From assembly GCF_000767055.1 (NCBI RefSeq), contig NZ_CP006764.1:124001-188000 (forward strand): a stretch of 64,000 nt of DNA, in the 5' to 3' direction. How positions within the stretch are numbered: position 1 is the first letter of the stretch; each line of letters opens with the position of its first letter. Positions 42,576 through 51,805 of the stretch are shown here, in pieces. The translations under genes and the position numbers were made by a program. Under the pieces are notes generated by a model. That model was not told the origin of the DNA. It made no database searches and saw nothing but the letters and a program-made list of their open reading frames with translations. The DNA is from Corynebacterium doosanense CAU 212 = DSM 45436. GTDB taxonomy: Bacteria > Actinomycetota > Actinomycetes > Mycobacteriales > Mycobacteriaceae.

Positions 42576-43742
42576 ATGACGGATTCCACGCTCGGCGCAG
42601 TCTCTGCGACCGCGATCACGAACACCAGGGTCTTCGACGGACACAGTCTGAGCGCCCCCACGACGGTCGTCGTCCAGCCCGACGGGCGCATCGGTGACGG
42701 ATCAGCGGATGCGGTCGTCGTCGGTGCCGCTGTCGTCAACGCGGAAGGTACGGTGCTCCTTCCTGGCCTGATCGACTGTCACATGCACCTGAAGGGGCGC
42801 GAGTCCCTCGAGACGCTCGCCACGTACGGTGTCACCACCGGCCTGGACATGGCGACATGGCCCGCATCACAGTTCCAGTCGTTGCGGGGACTGAGGGGAG
42901 TCGCTGACTTCCGCACCGCCGGCATGGCGGCGACATCTCAGGGCAGCACGCACAGCCGCATTCCGACCTATCCGGACGTCGCGCTGGTCGATTCCCCCGA
43001 CAAGGCGGAGCGGTTCGTAGAGGTGCAGGTGGCAGACGGGGTGGATTACATCAAGATCGTCGCCGATCTGCCCGGTCCCACCCAGGACGTGCTCGATGCA
43101 CTCGTGGCTGCTGCGCACGCGCGGGGGCTCAAGGTCATCGCGCACGCAGCCCTGTACGAAGCTGTGCGTATGAGCCTCGCTGCGGGGGCCGACATGATCA
43201 CCCATGCTCCACTCGACCGCGCGCTCGACGATGCGACGGCTGAGACGATGCTCGCCCAGGGCACGGTGTTCATCCCGACCTTGACGATGATGAAAGGCAT
43301 CGCCGCGAATCTCACCGCAGCGGGCGTTCCCGGTGTGAGCTATGCACCCGCCCACGAGAGCACGCGCGCGATGCATGCCGCGGGCGTTCCGGTCCTGGCC
43401 GGCACCGACGCCTACATCGGGTCCTTCACACGGGCATCGCCGCCATACGGCGAGAGCATGCACGACGAAGACGCCTACATCGGGTCCCTCACACGGGCAT
43501 CGCCGCCATACGGCGAGAGCATGCACGACGAACTCGCTCTGCTCGTGGACGCCGGCCTGTCAACAGCCGAAGCGCTGCGCGCTGCCACCTCGACGGCCGC
43601 GCACGCGTTCTCACTCGACGATCGGGGGGCGATCACCCCCGGATTGCGAGCCGACCTCGTGCTGGTGGACGGCGATCCGCTCACCGACATCGCTGCCGCG
43701 CGTCGCGTTCTGCGTGTGTGGTGCGGCGGCATCGAGGTGTGA
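42576..43742 (+). CDS. Amidohydrolase with an internal 21-residue tandem duplication
   Basis: 388 aa, metal-dependent amidohydrolase of the imidazolonepropionase-like group. Metal motif 1 is LIDCHMHLKG, the bridging Lys may be in VDYIKIVADLPG, His ligands in VIAHAALYEA and DMITHAPLD, and the catalytic Asp in VLAGTDAYIGS. Directly at this Asp, 63 bp are duplicated in tandem (DAYIGSxTRASPPYGESMHDE twice), next to the active site. ATG 42576 is preceded by GGAGCAG. Substrate unknown. Confidence 0.83.
   Translation: MTDSTLGAVSATAITNTRVFDGHSLSAPTTVVVQPDGRIGDGSADAVVVGAAVVNAEGTVLLPGLIDCHMHLKGRESLETLATYGVTTGLDMATWPASQFQSLRGLRGVADFRTAGMAATSQGSTHSRIPTYPDVALVDSPDKAERFVEVQVADGVDYIKIVADLPGPTQDVLDALVAAAHARGLKVIAHAALYEAVRMSLAAGADMITHAPLDRALDDATAETMLAQGTVFIPTLTMMKGIAANLTAAGVPGVSYAPAHESTRAMHAAGVPVLAGTDAYIGSFTRASPPYGESMHDEDAYIGSLTRASPPYGESMHDELALLVDAGLSTAEALRAATSTAAHAFSLDDRGAITPGLRADLVLVDGDPLTDIAAARRVLRVWCGGIEV
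43407..43532 (+). repeat. 63-bp in-frame tandem duplication
   Basis: Units 43407-43469 and 43470-43532 differ at one base (Phe to Leu codon). Near identity points to a recent duplication. Confidence 0.95.
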
Positions 43743-43764
43743 GGGCGTCCTCTCGACCGCGGTG

Positions 43765-44592
43765 TCACTCCACGGCGGTGTTCGCGCCGTGGTGCCACGC
43801 GAGCACCCGGTTCTCGACGACGATGAGCAGCAGGTTGAACACGTACCCGAAGATCCCGATGAGCACGATGCCCGACCACATGTCCGTGATTGCGAACGAC
43901 CTCTGCGACTGAAGAACGAAGACGCCGATCCCGTTGCCTCCCGCCATCATCTCGCTCACGACGACCATGATGAGCGCGAGCGAAAGACTCGTGCGCATTC
44001 CGGCAAAGATCTGCGGAGCTGCCGCGGGAAGTGCGACCTGCAACTCGTAGCGGAACCAGTGGATGCCGTACACCCGGGCGGTCTCGCGCAGTCCGGGGTC
44101 CATTCCTCTGATTGCAGCTTCGGTATTGAGGAGCACGGGCCAGAGGCAGATGAAGGTGATCAGAATCACCTTCGCGGTGTCGTCGAGGCCCAGCACGATG
44201 ATGACGAGGGGAATCAACGCGACCGCAGGGATCGCGCGCAGGAACTCGAGCACGGGTGCGAACATCGCCTGGAGGCGGTGCGCCTGACCGAGAACGAACC
44301 CCACGACCACGCCGATGACCACAGCGCCGATGAACCCGATCATCATCCTGGAAAGACTCGGCAAGACGTCGCTCGCCATCCGCGCGAAGAGCCAGTTCTC
44401 CTGGAAAGCGACTAGAACACCTGTGAGCGGCGGGATGAAATATAGACCGGCGGAGGCCGTCCAGACACCCACTGCGACGACCACGAGTACCGGGAATGCG
44501 ACCTCGACGGACAGCAGTCGATAGCGCCGACGACGGATGGCTCTTGACTTGTCTGCCAGCGCCTCGGTCGTCGCAACATCCATGGCGGTCAT
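43765..44592 (-). CDS. ABC permease, SsuC/TauC type
   Basis: About 275 aa from ATG 44592, overlapping the previous gene's stop. Six membrane helices and the BPD_transp_1 EAA-like loop (RETARVYGIHWFRYELQVAL). The sequence pattern FLRAIPAVALIPLVIIVLG is characteristic of the nitrate/sulfonate/taurine permease group. No ATPase or binding protein is nearby, so the importer is incomplete here. Confidence 0.87.
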   Translation of the reverse strand: MTAMDVATTEALADKSRAIRRRRYRLLSVEVAFPVLVVVAVGVWTASAGLYFIPPLTGVLVAFQENWLFARMASDVLPSLSRMMIGFIGAVVIGVVVGFVLGQAHRLQAMFAPVLEFLRAIPAVALIPLVIIVLGLDDTAKVILITFICLWPVLLNTEAAIRGMDPGLRETARVYGIHWFRYELQVALPAAAPQIFAGMRTSLSLALIMVVVSEMMAGGNGIGVFVLQSQRSFAITDMWSGIVLIGIFGYVFNLLLIVVENRVLAWHHGANTAVE

Positions 44593-45434
44593 GGTGCAGC
44601 CTCTCGATAGGTGGGGTGCCACCGGAGAAGGCGGCGTTCGACGATCTGGAGCAGGACGTTGAGGATGACGCCGATAAGCCCCGCGGCGAAGACCAACGCG
44701 TACAGCGTGACGACAGCGCCACTGGATTGGGCGAGCAGGATGTCTCCCCCGATACCTGGTGAGCCGATCACCAGTTCTGCGGTCACGGCCACGATTAGCG
44801 CAACCGTGGCAGCGATCCGAAACCCCGTCGCGAGATACGGCAGTATCGCAGGCAGCACGATGGAGCGAAGCTGAAGGCGACGCGGAATGCGGAATGACTG
44901 CGCGGTCGCCGTGAGTGTGGGATCGATTGCGCGAAGCCCATAGATCGTTTGAATGAGAAGCGGCCACAAACAGGCCAACGTGACAAGGAAGACCTTCGAT
45001 TCCATGCCGATTCCCAACATCAGTATGGCAACCGGAATCAGAGCAACGGACGGTATCGGACGGAGGAACTCCACAACGGGTCGCGTTGCGGCGAAGAGAT
45101 AGTCGTTGGTGCCGATGAGGAACCCCAAGGGCAATGCGATCACGATGGCGAGGAACAGCCCCATCGCCCAGCCCTGCATCGTTCCGCCCACACCCGCCCA
45201 GAAGACCGGTGTCCAGGCGAGTTCTAGGAGCCGTGCCAACGCCGTCGTCGGAAGCGGTACGAAGCGCTCATCGATGATCTGAGTGCTGACGAGCAGCTGG
45301 GCTGCGCCCAGCGTGAGCAACGTGCCGACGATCCCGTAGATCAGGCGGGACCGGAAATTCGTTGGCAACGGCAGGAGAGGTTTCCGACGACTGCCGGTGA
45401 CCGGCGCTCGGTCCTTGACTGCGGCAACTGACAT
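44589..45434 (-). CDS. ABC permease, SsuC/TauC type (second)
   Basis: 281 aa from ATG 45434 with AAGGAG upstream. FLRPIPSVALIPVAILMLGI and the EAA-like loop (ATAQSFRIPRRLQLRSIVLP) mirror the neighbouring permease, and the two probably form a heterodimer. Upstream (45435-45580) lies a short GC-rich stretch, then IS982. Missing partner genes may have been lost on that side. Confidence 0.87.
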   Translation of the reverse strand: MSVAAVKDRAPVTGSRRKPLLPLPTNFRSRLIYGIVGTLLTLGAAQLLVSTQIIDERFVPLPTTALARLLELAWTPVFWAGVGGTMQGWAMGLFLAIVIALPLGFLIGTNDYLFAATRPVVEFLRPIPSVALIPVAILMLGIGMESKVFLVTLACLWPLLIQTIYGLRAIDPTLTATAQSFRIPRRLQLRSIVLPAILPYLATGFRIAATVALIVAVTAELVIGSPGIGGDILLAQSSGAVVTLYALVFAAGLIGVILNVLLQIVERRLLRWHPTYREAAP

Positions 45435-45580
45435 GTGGTTCTCCTTTGACCATGCAAGCGAGCCAAGCGATCGTCGATGATGTCGTCTGACTGAGCAGCT
45501 CGCTTCTCTCGCGATTCCGACCAGGGCAGCCCGGGTCACGACCGCTCCCGATGGGGAGCCTCCGCGCCCGGGCTCCCTAG

Positions 45581-46575
45581 ATGAGTGAGTCCGATTGGCT
45601 GTGAACGGCGTGGAGGCTGTTAATCGTTGGCAGAGGGTGTTAAGCCCAATGTGTGAATACCGACCTCAACACCCTCCTGATCACACTTTACGTCCATCTC
45701 GATGACCGGATCCTGCCCGCGATCGGCTTCACCCGGGACCACCACCCCGGTCGCAAGCCCGCGTTGAACGATGTCGAGCTGCTGTGTCTACTCGTCGCGC
45801 AGCACCTGCTCGGGATCTCCTCTGACCGGAAATGGATCCGATACGCCCGCACCCACTTGAAGAGCATGTTTCCGGCGCTGCCTGGCCAGTCCGGGTGGGG
45901 CAAGCGCGTCCGCCAATCCACCGGGCTGCTTTCCGCGGTGATCACGGAGCTTGCCCGCGATACCCCGTCATGGAACGAAGTCACCCGGCTGATCGATTCC
46001 ACCCCACTGCCGTGTGGGAAGTCCCGCGAGACGGTGAAACGCTCCGACCTTGCCGGTGACGCCGGCTACGGGTACTGTGCCTCACATTCCCGGTTCTTCT
46101 GGGGCTTCCGCCTCTACCTGGTCTGCACACCGGACGGGATGCCCGTGGTCTGGGGACTCGCGAATCCGAAGATCGGTGAACGCGAAGCCGCGGCAGCGAT
46201 GCTCGACCACGACCGCCACCTCATCCAGCCTGGACAAGTCATCATCGGCGACAAAGGCTTCGCCGGGCGCGAGTTCGAAACCTTCATCACCGAGGACCTC
46301 GGCGCACACCTGATCCGTCCCGATCGCAAGGACGAGAAACCGAGGTTCGGGAAACTCGGCGGGATCCGACAATGGGTCGAGTCCGTGTTCGACACGCTCA
46401 AAGGCCAACTCACCCTCGAAGACCACGGCGGACGCACCATCGCTGGTGTTTACTCCCGCGTCGCCGCACGGCTCCTCGCCCTCGCAGCCGGAATCTGGCA
46501 CAACTGGCTCATCGGAGCACCCGTCAAACGCTCACTCATCGCCTACGACCACTAAACCCAATCGGACTCACTCAT
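45581..46575 (+). mobile_element. IS982-family element, complete copy A
   Basis: 995 bp with inverted ends ATGAGTGAGTCCGATTGG, and CTAG on each side (45577-45580, 46576-46579), which may be a target duplication or part of the ends. Essentially identical to 59700-60694. It separates the SsuC-type permeases from the ThuA-like gene. Confidence 0.92.
45653..46555 (+). CDS. IS982 transposase (copy A)
   Basis: 300 aa, start GTG 45653. Helical N-terminus, then the DDE core: LIDSTPLPCGKSRE, VIIGDKGFAGREFE and GGIRQWVESVFDTLKGQL supply the Asp, Asp and Glu. Intact and of normal length for IS982-type enzymes. Confidence 0.9.
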   Translation: MNTDLNTLLITLYVHLDDRILPAIGFTRDHHPGRKPALNDVELLCLLVAQHLLGISSDRKWIRYARTHLKSMFPALPGQSGWGKRVRQSTGLLSAVITELARDTPSWNEVTRLIDSTPLPCGKSRETVKRSDLAGDAGYGYCASHSRFFWGFRLYLVCTPDGMPVVWGLANPKIGEREAAAAMLDHDRHLIQPGQVIIGDKGFAGREFETFITEDLGAHLIRPDRKDEKPRFGKLGGIRQWVESVFDTLKGQLTLEDHGGRTIAGVYSRVAARLLALAAGIWHNWLIGAPVKRSLIAYDH

Positions 46576-47286
46576 CTAGCTCGTGCGCGCCGCCCTGCTG
46601 GCCCACAGCATCCCGCGCTCGACGATCGTGCGCACGTTCGGGTCCTCGAGCACGTCGACGCTGTGACCAGGGGTCGCGACGAAGACGCGGCCTGCGCCCC
46701 ACTGCCGCGTCCACACCGCGGGTGACGTCACGGGCCGATGCCACGGGTGATACGGCTGAACCGGGTGGGTCGTGGTCGCGAGAACGTCGATGAGGTCATC
46801 GTGCAGCACCCAGTACTGCTCGGTCGTCAGCGAGAAGTCCGAGATGCCCGCGGTGATCTCGTGCTCGCGTCCGAGCTCGGTCATGTCGACCGTGTACGAC
46901 AGGTAGTTGTCGGTCTCGTCGCCGGGGCGCTCTGCCGGCGGACGCCCTGGGTGAGTGGCGAACTGCCCGCCGATGAGGTGCAGGTAGTCGGAGTTCGCTC
47001 GATACGAATCGGCGATACCGCCGTGCCAACCGGCCAGCCCTGTCCCCGCCTCGACGGCGGAGCGGAGCCCGGCGAACGCCTCCTTCGAGATCTCCGACAT
47101 CGTCACGGACTGCACGATGAGGTCGGTCGCGGCCATCACCTCGGCATCCGCGTAGATCTCGTTGGACTCCTCGACGCGCACGTCGAATCCCGACTTCTCG
47201 AGGAAGGGGAGGAACAGTTCCGTCGTCTCGACGGGGTGGTGCCCCTCCCAGCCGCCACGGACGACGAGTGCACGTCGATCGGTCAT
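46576..47286 (-). CDS. ThuA-like protein (locus 2)
   Basis: 236 aa from ATG 47286. ThuA domain (glutamine-amidotransferase-like fold): RALVVRGGWEGHHPVETTEL at the start, AGLAGWHGGIADSYR in the middle and GRVFVATPGHSVDVL near the end. ThuA proteins accompany sugar oxidoreductases in trehalose/disaccharide and sugar-keto pathways. The stop codon TAG is taken from the CTAG at the IS982 border, so the last native residues may be missing. It follows the Gfo/Idh/MocA gene by 41 bp. Confidence 0.84.
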   Translation of the reverse strand: MTDRRALVVRGGWEGHHPVETTELFLPFLEKSGFDVRVEESNEIYADAEVMAATDLIVQSVTMSEISKEAFAGLRSAVEAGTGLAGWHGGIADSYRANSDYLHLIGGQFATHPGRPPAERPGDETDNYLSYTVDMTELGREHEITAGISDFSLTTEQYWVLHDDLIDVLATTTHPVQPYHPWHRPVTSPAVWTRQWGAGRVFVATPGHSVDVLEDPNVRTIVERGMLWASRAARTS

Positions 47287-47327
47287 GAAGTCTTTCCTTT
47301 CACTGCCGCCGTTGAGAATGCCAAGAT

Positions 47328-48425
47328 CTACCACCGATCCGGGGACGAACCGGCCGGGACGGATTCGGGTCGCTCGGCAGTGCTCGTGAGCTCCACCACG
47401 CGACGCTCGCGTCCGGCCGACAGCACCGCCTCCATGATCTCGAGCACGTGGAAGGCGAGCGCGCCAGAGGCCCTATGCGGGCGCCCGGTCTCGATCGCCC
47501 GGGCCATGTCGGCAAGACCCGCACCGCGCCCTGTGTCGGCATAGCCGCCGGAGACGGGAGCGACCCTCCACTCGGGGGCGTCCTGGGTCCAGACCTCAGT
47601 CGCGTCGTCGAAGCCGTTCGGGTCGCCCACCGAGATCGTTCCCGCCGTTCCGTAGATCTCGATCATCGGCGCCCGCGTCTGCCAGATGTCGAAACTCATC
47701 GTGACGGTCGAACTGACGCCGCTCTCGTGGAACAGGATGGCGGAGATGTGCGTGTCGATCGCCACATCGAGCGGAGTGCCCTGCAACGGACCGCTGCCGA
47801 TCGACCGACGGCGATCCGACGTGCTCACGGATCCGGCGACCGAGACGACCGGTCCGAACATCGTGACCAGCGTCGTCAGGTAGTACGGGCCCATGTCGAA
47901 GAGCGGCCCACCGCCGGGCTGGTAGTAGAACTGGGGCGACGGATGCCACGACTCGTGCCCCGGCGACGACCAGTGCGCGGAGGCGCCCACGGGCGCGCCG
48001 ATCGTGCCGGCATCGAGAAGGTTCCGCGCCGTCTGCACGCCGGTGCCGAGCACGGTGTCCGGTGCCGAACCGACACGGAGGCCGGCGGCATCCGCCGCTC
48101 GCAGCAGTTCGGCGGCCTCGGCGACGTTCAGGCCGAGCGGCTTCTCGGCGAACACGTGCTTTCCGGCGGCGATCGCGCGCAGCCCGACCTCGACGTGAGC
48201 CGCGGGGATCGTCAGGTTCAGCACCGCGTCGATGCGATCGTCCGCAAGAAGGTCGTCGACGCTGAGCGCCTCGACGTTCTGCTCGATCGCGACGGCGTCC
48301 GCGCGCTCCGCGTTGACATCCGCGACCGCCACGAGCTCGAGGTTCGACAGCTTCGGGATCTGAGCGAAGTACTGCTCGGCGATCTTGCCGACGCCGATGA
48401 CGCCGATCCTCATCGGAGTGGTCAT
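47328..48425 (-). CDS. Gfo/Idh/MocA-family oxidoreductase (locus 2)
   Basis: About 365 aa from ATG 48425. Rossmann start RIGVIGVGKIAEQYFAQIP, the EKPLG motif (Lys near 97) typical of the family, and the C-terminal beta-sheet domain with DMGPYYLTTLV. Members oxidise hydroxyls of sugars and inositols with NAD(P). Together with ThuA it would process the imported, dephosphorylated polyol or sugar. Start ATG has GGAA upstream. Confidence 0.88.
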   Translation of the reverse strand: MTTPMRIGVIGVGKIAEQYFAQIPKLSNLELVAVADVNAERADAVAIEQNVEALSVDDLLADDRIDAVLNLTIPAAHVEVGLRAIAAGKHVFAEKPLGLNVAEAAELLRAADAAGLRVGSAPDTVLGTGVQTARNLLDAGTIGAPVGASAHWSSPGHESWHPSPQFYYQPGGGPLFDMGPYYLTTLVTMFGPVVSVAGSVSTSDRRRSIGSGPLQGTPLDVAIDTHISAILFHESGVSSTVTMSFDIWQTRAPMIEIYGTAGTISVGDPNGFDDATEVWTQDAPEWRVAPVSGGYADTGRGAGLADMARAIETGRPHRASGALAFHVLEIMEAVLSAGRERRVVELTSTAERPESVPAGSSPDRW

Positions 48426-48625
48426 GGATGTTCCTTCAGTTCGGCGCACGACCGCCGTCCTTCATCTCGCGGCGGTCGTGCCCGCGACGACGAGCGACGT
48501 CGTGAGGTTCATGTGGAAGCCATGCAGGTCGCCGATGAACCGATTTGTTGTCGGCTCCGACAATGCATGACGTGACCAATGTACCGAACTTCGAACGGTG
48601 GGTCCGATTCACCCGCAATCGCCGC

Positions 48626-48799
48626 TCACGGCAGATCAGCCAGGTCCACGTCCTCGTCGTCTTCGTCTTCGTCTTCGTCTTCGTCTTCGTCTTCGGACGT
48701 CCCTGTACTCGGACCGAGGTCGGGGTCGACGTCCTGACCGGGCAGCACGCCGTCCTCGTCGGGCATGGCGCCTTCTTCGTCGGGCAGCGAATCGGACAT
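48626..48799 (-). CDS. Small acidic DE-repeat protein
   Basis: 57 aa from ATG 48799 with GGAGAACACC upstream. The sequence is strongly acidic: SDSLPDEEGAMPDEDGVLPG, then a run of alternating Glu and Asp (about residues 38-50) encoded by a 6-bp microsatellite, ending DVDLADLP. No family recognised. The repeat length is likely to vary between strains. It sits between the permease genes and Gfo/Idh/MocA. 48426-48625 holds no gene. Confidence 0.55.
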   Translation of the reverse strand: MSDSLPDEEGAMPDEDGVLPGQDVDPDLGPSTGTSEDEDEDEDEDEDDEDVDLADLP

Positions 48800-48955
48800 G
48801 GTGTTCTCCGTTCTGGTCGGAATCAGTTGCCACCAGAGTCGCGCTGCCCGGCCATTTCGCCATCCCCGTTGACACACAACCTGGCGCCGTGACTCGCACA
48901 AGAAATCACCCGGGTCATCAGGGAACGGAGACGCGCCCCGCGATCTGCGGCGTCC

Positions 48956-49852
48956 CTACTTCAACCCTGATCGCACGAACGCGTCGACGACGTAGCGCTG
49001 AAGGAAGATGTAGATCAGCAGCACGGGGACGCACGCGAGACCCGCAGCCGCCATCGTCGCGCCCCAGTTGTTGCCCTCCGCCGAGAGGAAGCTTCGCACT
49101 CCGACCTGGATGAGCGCATCGCCCTGCTTCATGATGAGCGCCGGCCAGAGGTACTCGTTCCATGCCGAGATGAATCCCATGATCCCCAGTGCCGCGAGCG
49201 CGGGCTTCATGTTCGGGACGACGACGGTCCAGAGCGTCGACCAGCTGCTTCGGCCGTCGAGCTGGGCCGCCTCGAGCAGTTCGCGCGGGAACGATCGCAT
49301 GTGCTGCACCATCAGCAGCACGGCGAACGCACCCGCCAGCTGCGGCACGACGACGCCGCCGATCGTTCCCAGCATCCCGAGCTGGGACACGAGCAGGTAG
49401 TTCGGGATCATCGTGACCTGGAAGGGTACGAGCCAGGATCCGATGAAGAGGAACATCAGCAGCTTCTTTCCTGCGAAGTCCCATACGGCGAAGCCGTAGG
49501 CGGCGAGCACGGCGATGAGCAGTTGCGCCGCGGCCAAGAGCAGCGACATCACGAACGTGTTGCCGAGCATGCCTGCGATCGGGATCGTGTCCCAGACGTA
49601 CGCGAAGTTGTCGAGGCTCAACGGCCAGGGCAGCAGAGTCTGATCGAGGGCGTTCTCCGGTGCCCGCATCGCGGTCGCGAACATCCAATAGACGGGGAAG
49701 ATGCTGAAGATCGCGAGTCCGATGAGAATGATGTGCCCCACGATGACGCCTGTACGGCTCTTCGAGCCGACCGCGAGGTCGTCCGTCTTCGACTGCACCT
49801 TGTTACGTGTCCCGGAGACGGCAGCGGGGAGCGGGATGGTGACGAATGCCAT
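48956..49852 (-). CDS. ABC permease, MalG/UgpE type (locus 2)
   Basis: 298 aa, six membrane helices; EAA loop LEAAQLDGRSSWSTLWTVVV near 195 and SAWNEYLWPALI near 228. It follows the MalF-type permease by 36 bp. Counterpart of the locus 1 permease at 28542, but too different in sequence to be a recent copy. Confidence 0.9.
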   Translation of the reverse strand: MAFVTIPLPAAVSGTRNKVQSKTDDLAVGSKSRTGVIVGHIILIGLAIFSIFPVYWMFATAMRAPENALDQTLLPWPLSLDNFAYVWDTIPIAGMLGNTFVMSLLLAAAQLLIAVLAAYGFAVWDFAGKKLLMFLFIGSWLVPFQVTMIPNYLLVSQLGMLGTIGGVVVPQLAGAFAVLLMVQHMRSFPRELLEAAQLDGRSSWSTLWTVVVPNMKPALAALGIMGFISAWNEYLWPALIMKQGDALIQVGVRSFLSAEGNNWGATMAAAGLACVPVLLIYIFLQRYVVDAFVRSGLK

Positions 49853-49888
49853 GATTCTTGTCTCTCGGTGGTGAGGGGAGCGCTGGGC

Positions 49889-50845
49889 TCAGTTGTCGTA
49901 GAAACTCAGCCGGTCCTGCAGCTCGAGGAACACGAGCGCGATGACGCCGAAGCCGATGAAGAAGATCACACCGGCCGCGGCCGAGATTCCGGCGTCGAAG
50001 TTCTGGAAGCCGAACTGGTAGAGCAGGTAGTAGATGTTCGTGGTGGAGTTCGTCGGTCCGCCCTGGGTGAGCAGGTCGATGATCGGATACGTCCATTGCG
50101 CGGCGAGCAGAATCGTCATGAGGGCGAGGAACACGATCGTGGGCGAGAGCAGCGGAAGCGTGATCTTGCGGGTGATCGCCCCGTTGCCGGCTCCGTCGAG
50201 CGACGCGGCCTGTCCATATTCAGGGCTGATGCCCGCGAAGCCCGCCGCCACCACGAGCACGCCGAATCCGAGCATCTGCCAGCCGACGATGACGACCACG
50301 GCCCAGATGGCCAGGGTCTCGTCACGGAAGACGTTCGGCATGTCTATGCCGATGGCGGCGAGCACCGTGGCGAAGGCCCCCTGCTCGGCGAACAGCCAGC
50401 GCCACACGGCGCCGGTGGCTACCGGGGTCACCAGGAACGGCACGAAGATGAGCGCCTGGTAGAACGTACGCATCCGCCCCTGCACCTGCTTCGCCAGCAT
50501 CGCGATGACGATGGGCAGCACCAACGAGAACACCAGGAACGCCGCGACGTACACGACGGTGTTGGTGATCGCCGTGTGCAGTTCGGGCAGTTGCGCCACC
50601 TCGACGTAGTTGTCGAAGCCGACGAAGGTCTTCGGGCTGGTCGGCAGTAGATTCCAGTCGTAGAACGACAACCCGAACGTCTGCACCAGCGGGCTGTATG
50701 TCCAGAGGATGAGGAACGCCACTCCGGGGAGCACGTAAAGGTAGGGGGCGAGTGCGCCGGGGCGGATCCTACGCCGGGGCGTCGGCGTCGGATCCGCTTC
50801 GATCGCAGGCGCAGTTCCCGAAGGAGCGGAAACGGCAACGAACAT
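49889..50845 (-). CDS. ABC permease, MalF/UgpA type (locus 2)
   Basis: 318 aa with six membrane helices; the EAA-like segment is YGQAASLDGAGNGAITRKIT near 230, and the C-terminus carries GGPTNSTTNIYYLLYQFGFQ, typical of MalF/UgpA proteins. Starts 21 bp after the metallophosphoesterase. Forms the channel with the 48956-49852 product. Confidence 0.9.
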   Translation of the reverse strand: MFVAVSAPSGTAPAIEADPTPTPRRRIRPGALAPYLYVLPGVAFLILWTYSPLVQTFGLSFYDWNLLPTSPKTFVGFDNYVEVAQLPELHTAITNTVVYVAAFLVFSLVLPIVIAMLAKQVQGRMRTFYQALIFVPFLVTPVATGAVWRWLFAEQGAFATVLAAIGIDMPNVFRDETLAIWAVVVIVGWQMLGFGVLVVAAGFAGISPEYGQAASLDGAGNGAITRKITLPLLSPTIVFLALMTILLAAQWTYPIIDLLTQGGPTNSTTNIYYLLYQFGFQNFDAGISAAAGVIFFIGFGVIALVFLELQDRLSFYDN

Positions 50846-50866
50846 GAGGTTCTCTCCTGGTGGGTG

Positions 50867-51772
50867 TTATTCCGAGGCCGCGGCGTCGACCGCCGCCAGC
50901 TGCTCGTCCGCGCTCATCCGGGCGAACTCGGCGAGCGCTTCCGGGGTCATCTCGTAGACGGTCGGGAACTCGCCGATCGGCACCACGGAGTGCAGTACGC
51001 GGTCGCCGTAGACGTGGACGAGGTTGTACGACTGACCGCCGTCCTGACCGCGAGCGCCGGGGTAGATGACATTCAGGTCCTGCGTGTAGCAGGTGGCGGA
51101 GGCCACCGACACCGGGACGCCGGCGAATGTGCTGTGCGTCGAGTAGTGCAGATGACCGCCGAGGATGCCGCGGACGTCGGTGCCCTGGATGACCTCGGCG
51201 AAACGCGCCTGATCCTTGAGTTCCACCAGCGCGACCAGACCGACCGGGCTCGGCACCGGCGGGTGGTGCAGGGCGATCAGCGTGCCGTCGGGCGCCGGAA
51301 CCTCGAGTTCGCGGGCGAGCCATTCCAACTGCTCCTCGCTGATCTCTCCGTGGTGGTGGCCGGGGACCGTCGAATCCAGCGCGATGATGCGCAGTCCGTT
51401 GATGTCGAAGACACGGTCGATGGGTTCGGACTGCTCGCCCTCCTCGCCGAGCAGGCCGCGCCGGAACGCGACGCGCTCGTCGTGGTTCCCCATCACCCAG
51501 ATGACTTCGGCGCCGAGCTTCTCCGCCGCGGGCTCGACGATCGCCTTGAGGCGCTCGTACGCGTCGGGGCGGCCGGTGTCCGCGAGGTCACCGGTGAACA
51601 CGATGGCCTCGGGTCGAGCGTTCGACTTCGCGAGACCCTCGAACAGCTCGATGAGGTTCTTGTCCGAGTCGATCCGCTCGTGCAGCAGGTCGCCGTCCGC
51701 GACGAAGTGGGTGTCCGAGAGATGCAGGATGTAATGGTCGGGCGCCGGATGCTGGCCTTCGATGTGCGTCAT
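50867..51772 (-). CDS. Calcineurin-like metallophosphoesterase (locus 2, CpdA/GpdQ type)
   Basis: 301 aa, no signal peptide. All five metal motifs are in order: LSDTHFV (DxH), TGDLADTG, MGNHDERV, ALHHPPVP and GGHLHYSTHS. This is the arrangement of class III cyclic-nucleotide and glycerophosphodiester phosphodiesterases. Lying between sugar-ABC genes and a phosphatase gene, it more likely hydrolyses an imported phosphodiester than cAMP, but this is inferred from context. Confidence 0.9.
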   Translation of the reverse strand: MTHIEGQHPAPDHYILHLSDTHFVADGDLLHERIDSDKNLIELFEGLAKSNARPEAIVFTGDLADTGRPDAYERLKAIVEPAAEKLGAEVIWVMGNHDERVAFRRGLLGEEGEQSEPIDRVFDINGLRIIALDSTVPGHHHGEISEEQLEWLARELEVPAPDGTLIALHHPPVPSPVGLVALVELKDQARFAEVIQGTDVRGILGGHLHYSTHSTFAGVPVSVASATCYTQDLNVIYPGARGQDGGQSYNLVHVYGDRVLHSVVPIGEFPTVYEMTPEALAEFARMSADEQLAAVDAAASE

Positions 51773-51805
51773 GAGTTCTTCCGTTCGGTGGTGTTGTATC
51801 GGGGG

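Noticed and set aside
48655-48700. Short regular repeats that might suggest a CRISPR array
   Set aside because: It is a six-base tandem microsatellite inside a reading frame, with no spacers.
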